Shown here: piece after piece, positions 1 through 6,700 of the stretch
Numbering within the stretch: the stretch's first letter is position 1
Layout: each line of letters starts with the position of its first letter
Origin: a bacterium
GTDB lineage: Bacteria; Armatimonadota; UBA5829
Direction: 5' to 3'
Assembly (NCBI GenBank): GCA_021372295.1
Contig: JAJFUS010000054.1
Span: 1 to 39,755 of the forward strand
Length of the DNA stretch: 39,755 nt
Position numbers and translations under genes: made by a program
Notes under the pieces: model-generated
What the model was told of the DNA's origin: nothing
The model's input: only the letters and a program-made list of their open reading frames with translations
Databases searched by the model: none

Positions 1-198
1 GTCGAGACCGGCTTCTGCTATATCGACGATGGCAGCGCGGTATCCGACGGTTCGGGTTACACTGGAGTCAGGGTGATCACCACTGGTTTGTCCAACACGA
101 TCAGTGAGAATTGCTTCTACAAGCTGACCGGTGTGCTCGGCGTGTCTGCCACAGGATACGTAATATATCCGCAAACGTCGACATCTATGGTCGAATAA
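1..198 (+). CDS. C-terminal fragment of a secreted-type protein with an OB-like beta module
   Basis: The first frame is open from the window edge to a TAA at 196-198, giving the last 65 residues of a longer protein whose start lies outside. The fragment contains a YIDDGSAVSDGSGYTGVRV stretch, then a LTGVLGV strand and a polar tail. Alternating hydrophobic and polar strands with DGSG turns suggest a small beta-barrel (OB-like) module of the sort found at the ends of large secreted proteins. The papain-type protease at 31623-33407 ends in a similar module (YVAEPEFPSGIRVES, then VTVTGKLG). The catalytic or binding part is not visible, so no function is assigned. A strong terminator follows directly. 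Confidence 0.6.
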   Translation, partial: VETGFCYIDDGSAVSDGSGYTGVRVITTGLSNTISENCFYKLTGVLGVSATGYVIYPQTSTSMVE

Positions 199-211
199 CC
201 GTCCATATATG

Positions 212-249
212 CTCTGCCGGATTGATATTCCCGATCCGGCAGAGTTTTT
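212..249 (+). terminator. Rho-independent terminator after the first gene
   Basis: An 11-base perfect inverted repeat (212-222 CTCTGCCGGAT, 234-244 ATCCGGCAGAG) with an 11-base loop is followed by five T at 245-249. It sits 14 bases after the stop codon at 198. The rest of 199-434 shows no gene or other recognisable element. Confidence 0.9.
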
Positions 250-434
250 ATGCCTGGTGCGGTTTTTGGAACAATCTGAGACTAAAAGGCAAGTGCAGCC
301 ATCCCCGCTGCCCATGTTGTCTGCTTGCTACGCGAATCCTGGAGCGACCAAGACTGCATGGCGTTGGATTTGATATGGCCGAACCGTGTTATGATGGTGA
401 AACATTCAGCTGATTTCTGCGAACTTTTGCACTC

Positions 435-1496
435 TCAGGTCAGCGCGGCTTCCAATTCCGTGGCGCGGTGAGCGTATGTGTGATCGGCAAGCGCCCGTCT
501 GCATGCCGCTATTCCAATTGCGAGCGCACGCGCCTGGTTTGTTTCGCGCATGTGACGAGCGACTTCTACCCCGCTGCTTGCCACCAGGATTTCTTTGCCC
601 GGCTCGAAGAATTTTTCGAGACTGTCCCAGTGTTCGCTGATGACGCACGCCTGCGCGCCGACGGCCTCGAAAACCCGTGATGCCGGTGAAAAACCGTAGT
701 GCGCGACGCTTTCCCAAGCGACATTCAAGATCGTGAGCGGAGTGCTGTTAAATGCGTTGTGATCCCATGAGTAAATCTCACCGACCAGCTTAATGTTTTC
801 CGGCATATATTTGCCGATCCAGCCGCTTCCGGCGAGCGCAAACTTTGAATAAGGCAATTCCCGCGCTGCGCCGAAAAGGAACTCCTCGACGCGATGCTCG
901 CGGCCTGGCAGCCTGTCGCCATGGAATCCCATGTCCGCGCTGAATCGACTCTCTGGAGTGACGTGATGATGCGTGTGTGGGTCGATTGCGTCGTGAATCG
1001 GCACGCATTTTCGCGCGCCTAAAGCCTTATAAGCCGTCTGAACCGCGTCGCCGCCACTGTGTGTCAGCACCAGATCATAGTGTGGGATTTGGGCTTTGAG
1101 TGGATCGTCAGGCTTCTTTTCCAATCGATCCAATGTGCCGGGCGCGTCCACGTCCCAAAACGCGCAGGAAGCGTTCTGGCGCTTAATATCGGGAACAGCT
1201 GATTCCAGCAGTTCATCAAAAACGCCGATCTTGCTTGCTTTTATTATGACATCGGCCTCACGCGCGTCGTCCAGCGCTCGGCGGACTCCATCCTCACCAT
1301 CGCACGGATAGATTACCACTTCAGCCCAATCCGGCTTATCGAAGTCGCGATGATTCTGGCGGTCGAATGCGTCCGGTTCGTAGAATGTAATACTGTGGCC
1401 TCGGTCGTGAAGTGCGCGCACCAGCCCACGGAAGTATATGATGTGCGGGTTCAGGTGCGATGAAAGCAGACTTTGTCCAAAGAGAGCAATCTTCAT
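435..1496 (-). CDS. CgeB-like glycosyltransferase (GT-B fold)
   Basis: The 353-residue protein begins MKIALFGQSLLSSHLNPH, a typical first strand of a GT-B glycosyltransferase. It resembles the CgeB / Glyco_trans_1_2 group: an N-terminal half with FRGLVRALHDRGHSITFYEPD and a central acceptor-side DLVLTHSGGD. The C-terminal nucleotide-sugar half contains SPASRVFEAVGAQACVIS, the usual donor-binding region of this group. A longer reading to 1538 is possible, but ATG 1494-1496 starts at the conserved first strand and has GGAGG upstream inside the end of the preceding gene. It lies 4 bases after the Ppx-type gene, so the two are probably cotranscribed. No signal peptide is visible, so it should be cytoplasmic. 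The sugar donor and acceptor cannot be told from the sequence. Confidence 0.8.
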   Translation of the reverse strand: MKIALFGQSLLSSHLNPHIIYFRGLVRALHDRGHSITFYEPDAFDRQNHRDFDKPDWAEVVIYPCDGEDGVRRALDDAREADVIIKASKIGVFDELLESAVPDIKRQNASCAFWDVDAPGTLDRLEKKPDDPLKAQIPHYDLVLTHSGGDAVQTAYKALGARKCVPIHDAIDPHTHHHVTPESRFSADMGFHGDRLPGREHRVEEFLFGAARELPYSKFALAGSGWIGKYMPENIKLVGEIYSWDHNAFNSTPLTILNVAWESVAHYGFSPASRVFEAVGAQACVISEHWDSLEKFFEPGKEILVASSGVEVARHMRETNQARALAIGIAACRRALADHTYAHRATELEAALT

Positions 1497-1500
1497 TGAT

Positions 1501-2424
1501 TCAGCAAGCCTCCTGCAACATCTCGCGAAGCACGCCATGTCTCAGACCTCGGACAGACACCAGAACTTCATTTGTGCCGAACGCATGCATTACTCGCTCG
1601 ACGATAATTGCGCCGGCGATTATTATATCGGCGCGCTCGGGGTCTAGACCTACTATGCTCCTGCGCTCAGTCATGGGCAGCGACGCCATTTTGTTTCGGA
1701 GATTTTGGACATCGGCCAAGCTCATTGTTGTCCCGTGTACCTCTTCGGCCTGCTCGATGGGAATCCCTCTGCAGATTCTCGCCAGATTAATTATACTTCC
1801 GCCGATACCTATCGCTCTGTCGACTCGAGTATCGCTCGCAGCTTTGGTAAGGGTTTGATCGACGCACGACTCAGCCGCACGCATCTGCTCATCGGTCGGA
1901 GGGTCGTTTGTCAGGTAGCGCTCGGTCAGGCGAACCGCTCCAAGTTTGAGGCTTTTTGTCAAACGCACCTTGCAGCCTGAGCCGATAGTCAGCTCGGTCG
2001 ATCCGCCGCCTATATCGAAGGTGAGCTGCGCGCCGTCGAAGCAGTTCAGAGTAGGGTCACATGCGGCCGCCAGATACGACAATCGGCATTCGTCTTGCTC
2101 GCTCAATATCTCGAGAGTAATGTTAAGGTCGTCCTTGAAGCGTCCAATTACTTCAGCCTGGTTCGAGGCATCTCTCAGAGCGCTTGTTCCGACAATCCTG
2201 ATCTTGTCGACCCTGAAATCACGCGACATATCGAGAAGTTCACGTGAAGCCTCGATGGTGCGCGTCAGCCCCTGCGGCGATATGCGTCCGGCAGAGTCTA
2301 CTCCCTCCCCGAGGCGCGTAATTGCCGATGCGTGATGAAGAAGTCGGATACTGCCGTCCGGTTCCATTGCGCCGATAGCAATTTTGATTGAGTTAGTTCC
2401 TATGTCTATTGCGGCAGCAGTCAA
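1501..2424 (-). CDS. ppx: Ppx/GppA-type exopolyphosphatase or guanosine pentaphosphate phosphohydrolase
   Basis: The 307-residue protein has the ASKHA-fold phosphate-binding motifs of the Ppx/GppA family: an N-terminal AAIDIGTNSIKIAIG, a central FDIGGGSTELTIG, and a later AIGIGGSIINLA. Family members remove terminal phosphate from polyphosphate or from pppGpp; sequence alone does not decide between these. The length corresponds to the short single-domain form, without the C-terminal HD-like domain of the long E. coli Ppx. It is cytoplasmic and is followed 4 bases later by the glycosyltransferase gene. No obvious promoter was seen in the 63 bases between it and the M32 peptidase gene. Confidence 0.9.
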   Translation of the reverse strand: MTAAAIDIGTNSIKIAIGAMEPDGSIRLLHHASAITRLGEGVDSAGRISPQGLTRTIEASRELLDMSRDFRVDKIRIVGTSALRDASNQAEVIGRFKDDLNITLEILSEQDECRLSYLAAACDPTLNCFDGAQLTFDIGGGSTELTIGSGCKVRLTKSLKLGAVRLTERYLTNDPPTDEQMRAAESCVDQTLTKAASDTRVDRAIGIGGSIINLARICRGIPIEQAEEVHGTTMSLADVQNLRNKMASLPMTERRSIVGLDPERADIIIAGAIIVERVMHAFGTNEVLVSVRGLRHGVLREMLQEAC

Positions 2425-2487
2425 ATCGTGTCACCATTCATGGTTTTGTGTTGTATTTACGGGTTTCTATTGAGTTAGAGTTTTGTG

Positions 2488-3972
2488 CTACTCCGCCAGG
2501 AACTTGCGCTTCAGATAATCCACGAATGGCTGGGCACTGAGGTCGCGGCCGGTGATGTCGCGAATCAGTTCTCGACCTCTGAGTTGCATGCCGCGTTTGT
2601 GGACTTTCCCGCGCAGCCAATCCAGCATATCGCCGAACTCTCCTCGCTCGATCTTGTCTGCCATATCGGGCATATCGGTTTTAGCGGCTTCCATCATCAT
2701 TGCGTTGTATAAGTTTCCCAAAGCATACGTTGGGAAATAGCCTATGCTGCCGGAATACCAGTGCACATCCTGCATAACGCCGTCTTTGTAGTCGGTGGGT
2801 CGTATGCCTAGATAGTTCTCATACATGTCGTTCCACGCGCCGGGCAGGTCGGAGACGGTCAACTCTCCCGTTATCAACTGCTCCTCAAGAAGCATGCGAA
2901 TCACTATGTGCTGAGAGTAAGTGACCTCATCGGCTTCGGTGCGGATCAGACTCGGTCCGACCCGGTTGACCACATTCCACAATTTGTCGGCATCCATCGA
3001 CTCATCAGGGAAGAATTCTTTGACCACCTTGCTCAAATATATGCAAAAAGCTTTGCTTCTGCCAATGAGGTTTTCCCACATTCTCGACTGCGATTCGTGA
3101 ATGCTTAATGATACTGCCGAGCCCATAGGAGTGCCCGCCCACTCGGTCGGCAGGCCTTGTTCGTAGAGCGCGTGGCCGGTCTCGTGGATCGTGCTGTAGA
3201 GCGAGAAGATGAAGTCGGACTCGTCGTAGCGGGTGGTGATTCTGAGGTCGGACGGCCCGATTGTGGTCATGAAAGGGTGCGGAGTGGTATCAAACCGGCC
3301 ACTTTGGAAGTCGAAACCCATGTCTTGGGCTACGCGCCTGCAGAGTTTGTCCTGCACGGATATATCGTAGCGCCCGCAAAGCGGTTTTTGAGCCTCGAAA
3401 TTCTTTGAGATGGGCGGTATGATGTCGCGAAGCTGCCCGGCAAGGTTCAGAAGCAGCGGCTTTACGAAAGACAGAGTCGAGCCGGGGTCGTATAAGTCCA
3501 GAAGAGCGTCGTAAGGATGCTCCTTGTAGCCGATTAGGTCGCACTTCTTCCTGCACAGCTCGACCAATTTCTTCAGCAGAGGCTTTATGGCATCGAAATC
3601 GTTCGCGCGACGCGCCTTGACCCACTCACTGTAGGCCATAGTCTCTACTCTGGTCATCTCGGAAACAAAATCTTCAGGCAACTTGCGCTGTATGTCGAGC
3701 ATTCGCTTGATCTCGCGGACGTTCACACGGTCGGCGTCTGAAAGAGTGTCTATTTGCTCATAAAGATGATCGACTGTCTGCGCGAATTTGGGGTCGGTCA
3801 TTTTCTGATGGAGCAGGCGGGCGATATATTCGGCTTGACCAGCACGGCCTTTTGCGGCGTTGGCGGGCATATAGACTTGCTGATCCCAGCCAAGAAGCGC
3901 CGCGATACATTCGAGCCGGTATAGCTCTGAGAGTGTGTCGTAAAACAGTTTAAGTTCTTGTTCAGTGCTCAT
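2488..3972 (-). CDS. M32 family metallocarboxypeptidase (carboxypeptidase Taq type)
   Basis: The 494-residue protein has the full length and motifs of the M32 family, cytoplasmic zinc carboxypeptidases that trim C-terminal residues from peptides. The active-site HETGH (residues 263-267) matches HExxH, and IHESQSRMWEN (291-301) carries the downstream glutamate and the family signature. DLRITTRYDE (242-251) is the conserved strand before the active site. The ATG at 3970-3972 is preceded by AAGGAG at a good distance. The 63 bases after its stop lead to the ppx-like gene on the same strand. Nothing looks truncated. Confidence 0.95.
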   Translation of the reverse strand: MSTEQELKLFYDTLSELYRLECIAALLGWDQQVYMPANAAKGRAGQAEYIARLLHQKMTDPKFAQTVDHLYEQIDTLSDADRVNVREIKRMLDIQRKLPEDFVSEMTRVETMAYSEWVKARRANDFDAIKPLLKKLVELCRKKCDLIGYKEHPYDALLDLYDPGSTLSFVKPLLLNLAGQLRDIIPPISKNFEAQKPLCGRYDISVQDKLCRRVAQDMGFDFQSGRFDTTPHPFMTTIGPSDLRITTRYDESDFIFSLYSTIHETGHALYEQGLPTEWAGTPMGSAVSLSIHESQSRMWENLIGRSKAFCIYLSKVVKEFFPDESMDADKLWNVVNRVGPSLIRTEADEVTYSQHIVIRMLLEEQLITGELTVSDLPGAWNDMYENYLGIRPTDYKDGVMQDVHWYSGSIGYFPTYALGNLYNAMMMEAAKTDMPDMADKIERGEFGDMLDWLRGKVHKRGMQLRGRELIRDITGRDLSAQPFVDYLKRKFLAE

Positions 3973-4057
3973 TTGTGCTCCTTGAAATCAGCTGAGAGTT
4001 GATAGCGGAGAGTCAAGAGCCAGGATCTACGGCCGCTCATTCAGCTGTCTATTATTC

Positions 4058-6400
4058 TTATGATGAGCCATTTCGTTTCAGCAACCGCATGCTGTTTGCG
4101 ATTACAAGCAGCGCGCTTCCCTCGTGTCCGAGGACTCCCGTCGCCAGATTGACCCGCTGCAGCAACGCTCCGGTGATCAGAATCACAATGATCCCTAGAG
4201 CGATTGCAACGTTTTGCCGGATTATGCTTCTTGACTTCCTGCTGAGCGCCACGGCATACGGAAGCATAGTTATATCATCGGCCATCAGAGCGACATCGGC
4301 GGCCTCTATTGCGGTGTGGCTGCCCGCGCCGCCCATAGCGATGCCCACATCCGCGGCTGCAAGCGCTGGCGCGTCATTGATGCCGTCGCCGACCATCGCG
4401 ACACGGTTATGCTTGGCGCCGAGTTGTCGAATCTTGGCGAGCTTGTCTTCGGGAAGCAGTTCCGCGTAAGTTTTGTCGATCCCAAGGTAATTGGCGACGA
4501 GCGCGGCGGTTTGCGCGTTGTCGCCGGTGAGCATAACTGTCCGCTTGATTCCGGTCTGTTTTAGTTGGGTTATCGCCGGCGCGCTGGAGTCTTTGACTCG
4601 ATCCGACGCCGCGATTGCCCCGACTAACGCAGATTCGTCGCACACATAGACCATCGTGTTGCCCAATGCCGTCAGTTCGGCAATGGGACCGGCATCGGGC
4701 AGCGCAATGCCGAGTTCGCCCATCAGCCTCTTGTTTCCCGCATAATACAGGCCGCCGTTTACCACTGCGCGCGCGCCTTTGCCCGGATACGCCTCAAAAA
4801 ATGACACCGGACGCTCCGGCAGGTCGAGTTCGCGAGCCTTGTCTACAATTGCGTCGGCAATTGGATGTTCAGACCTGCTTTCAATTGCCGCCGCAATGGA
4901 GAGCAGATCGTCCGATGTGCGGCTGTTCGCAGGGATTATATCGGTCACGACGGGCTTGCCGAGCGTAAGCGTGCCGGTTTTATCGAATGCCACTATCGAC
5001 ACATCGCCGAGCATTTCAAGGTGCGCACCACCTTTAATAAGCACTCCTGAGCGCGCTGCGTTGCCTATGGCTGCGACTATTGCGACCGGCGTCGATATGA
5101 CCAGAGCGCACGGGCACGACACTATGAGCAGCGTCAGCGCCCGCGTGACCCAGCTTCTGTAATCGCCGCCGATGACCAGTGTCCCACCGATTCCGACCAC
5201 CACCGCCAGCGCGATTATCACCGGCGTGTATATCCGTCCGAAAGTTTCGCTGAACCTTTGAGACGGCGCTTTTTGAGCCTGGGCTTCTTCGACCAGATGC
5301 ACAATCCGCGAGAGAGTGTTGTCGTCACAGCGAGTGGTCGTCCTGACTTCCAGCGCGCCGCGCCCGTTGATCGAACCGGCGTAGACGACGTTGCCTCGAG
5401 CCTTGGCGACGGGCATTGACTCGCCCGTAATCGGAGATTCGTTTACTGTCGATTCGCCGTCGATGACCGTGCCGTCCACCGGCAGCTTGTCGCCCGGCTT
5501 GATGATTACGATGTCGCCGATTTCAATTTCTTCCAATGGAAGTCGATCCACATGGCCATCCCGTTTTACCGATGCGTGGGTAGGGGAGTCTTCGATGAGC
5601 GACTTGATCGATCTGCGCGTTTTATCGACCGTGTACGCCTCGAGTGTGGAGCCGAGCGAGAATAGAAACATCACTGCTGCTGCCTCGGAAAAATCTCCAA
5701 GCGCAATCGCTCCCAGGGCGGCTGCGGTTACAAGAAAATTGGTGTCTAGTACAAAGCTCTTTGCGCTTAATATGCCGGTTCGCGCAGGATAGATGCCGCC
5801 TGTAATCGCTGCGGCGATAAAGAGCATAGGTATTATTTGCAGGCCGACGTTGCCCAGATGCAGCGCCAGTCCGGCCGCAAGCAGCGCGCCTGACACTATG
5901 GTTAGAGTCAGATGGGCGCTTCGCAGGATTTTTGCCTTGGCCGATGGCGGCGCACCGGGGATTTCTTCTTCTATATTGTAACCGAACTCACGGATACGCT
6001 TTATTATGTCCGATAATCTGACCGTGTCTGGCTGGAACTCGACAATGAGTGCAGACGTTGCGTAATTGAGTGACGCCCACGCGACTCCATTGACTTTTCT
6101 GATCGCCGTTTCGAGCTTGATAGCGCAATTCGGGCAATCGAGGCCGACCAGCCGCAGTTTCTCGTGTACGTAGCGCTCGGCAATTGTGACTCCCAATGCG
6201 GTCGCTCGATCGCTGATTTCCTCAAACGTCACGAGGTCTTTTTGATATGTCAGGCGGACTGTTTTTCGATCTGTATCGACGCTGACATTTTGCACCCCAT
6301 CCATTTCGGCCAGCGCTTCTTGCAGGCGCTGAGTGCACTGCCCGCAGTCTTCGTAATAATTGGGCCATATTACGGGTATGTCGAGCGTCTGTGTTTCCAC
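4058..6400 (-). CDS. P1B-type heavy-metal-translocating ATPase
   Basis: This 780-residue inner-membrane pump exports transition-metal ions with ATP. Two N-terminal metal-binding (HMA-like) domains are visible: a degenerate first one with DCGQC at 18-22 and a canonical second with DCPNC at 88-92. The core has TGES (325-328, actuator), the membrane CPC (429-431), DKTGT (473-477, phosphorylated Asp473), SEHP (510-513) and GDGIND (671-676). The CPC context (SCPCALVISTP) is that of Zn/Cd/Pb exporters. The last membrane segment carries HEGS (759-762), a motif I associate with the Co/Zn P1B-4 subgroup, where a D-x-G motif is expected in the Zn/Cd subgroup. The metal is therefore uncertain. Translation starts at GTG 6398-6400, 2 bases after the stop of the small HicB-like gene, so the two are coupled. 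Confidence 0.93.
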   Translation of the reverse strand: METQTLDIPVIWPNYYEDCGQCTQRLQEALAEMDGVQNVSVDTDRKTVRLTYQKDLVTFEEISDRATALGVTIAERYVHEKLRLVGLDCPNCAIKLETAIRKVNGVAWASLNYATSALIVEFQPDTVRLSDIIKRIREFGYNIEEEIPGAPPSAKAKILRSAHLTLTIVSGALLAAGLALHLGNVGLQIIPMLFIAAAITGGIYPARTGILSAKSFVLDTNFLVTAAALGAIALGDFSEAAAVMFLFSLGSTLEAYTVDKTRRSIKSLIEDSPTHASVKRDGHVDRLPLEEIEIGDIVIIKPGDKLPVDGTVIDGESTVNESPITGESMPVAKARGNVVYAGSINGRGALEVRTTTRCDDNTLSRIVHLVEEAQAQKAPSQRFSETFGRIYTPVIIALAVVVGIGGTLVIGGDYRSWVTRALTLLIVSCPCALVISTPVAIVAAIGNAARSGVLIKGGAHLEMLGDVSIVAFDKTGTLTLGKPVVTDIIPANSRTSDDLLSIAAAIESRSEHPIADAIVDKARELDLPERPVSFFEAYPGKGARAVVNGGLYYAGNKRLMGELGIALPDAGPIAELTALGNTMVYVCDESALVGAIAASDRVKDSSAPAITQLKQTGIKRTVMLTGDNAQTAALVANYLGIDKTYAELLPEDKLAKIRQLGAKHNRVAMVGDGINDAPALAAADVGIAMGGAGSHTAIEAADVALMADDITMLPYAVALSRKSRSIIRQNVAIALGIIVILITGALLQRVNLATGVLGHEGSALLVIANSMRLLKRNGSS

Positions 6401-6402
6401 GG

Positions 6403-6618
6403 CTATATGTCCACCACAATGGCGTCGATGTCCGAGTCGGGCACGCTGCCTCCGGACTCGGCAAGAGATTTCAGATGCGACGTAAGCGAGTTCGCGGCAA
6501 ACTGAATAGCTTGTTCCCTCGTATGCGCCTCGGCATGTATTTCAGGAACCGACGGCACGCGTACCGAGACCCAGCCCTGGTTGTCTGAGGTGACTTCCAC
6601 TTTATATCGTCTTATCAT
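6403..6618 (-). CDS. HicB-like small protein upstream of the metal ATPase
   Basis: This 71-residue protein has the fold signature of HicB-type antitoxin N-terminal domains: a YKVEVTSDNQGWVSVRVPS strand pair, an EIHAEAHTREQAI turn and helix, then a C-terminal acidic tail. It lacks the helix-turn-helix or ribbon-helix-helix extension of a full HicB, and no HicA-like toxin (about 60 residues with a double-stranded-RNA-binding fold) is adjacent. It stops 2 bases before the ATPase start, so it is the first gene of a two-gene unit. Standalone proteins of this type are common and their role is usually unknown. A good promoter and a palindrome lie just upstream. Confidence 0.7.
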   Translation of the reverse strand: MIRRYKVEVTSDNQGWVSVRVPSVPEIHAEAHTREQAIQFAANSLTSHLKSLAESGGSVPDSDIDAIVVDI

Positions 6619-6643
6619 AGTGTTTCACGACCGTTTGTTAAGT

Positions 6644-6660
6644 TGCTTAAATAATAAGCA
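6644..6660 (-). promoter_or_regulatory. Palindrome at the predicted transcription start (candidate operator)
   Basis: TGCTTA AATAA TAAGCA is a perfect 6-base inverted repeat with a 5-base centre. It covers the expected start point of transcription, just downstream of the -10 element at 6666-6671. The position suits a repressor site controlling the HicB-like/ATPase pair. The binding protein is unknown. Confidence 0.45.
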
Positions 6661-6665
6661 GCTTC

Positions 6666-6694
6666 ATTATATCATTTCAAGCCATTCGTTGCAA
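6666..6694 (-). promoter_or_regulatory. Promoter of the HicB-like/metal ATPase unit
   Basis: On the minus strand TTGCAA (689-694) and TATAAT (666-671) are separated by exactly 17 bases, a near-consensus housekeeping promoter. It is 48 bases upstream of the start codon of the small gene. It lies between that gene and the end of the upstream glycoside hydrolase gene. Confidence 0.75.
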
Positions 6695-6700
6695 ACGGCT

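Noticed and set aside
3980..4020. GAGAG/GTCAAGAGC-like short repeats before the M32 gene (and a GTTAG-like pair near 24130)
   Set aside because: Only two or three imperfect units each; not enough to call a repeat, unlike the octamer array at 25477-25579.
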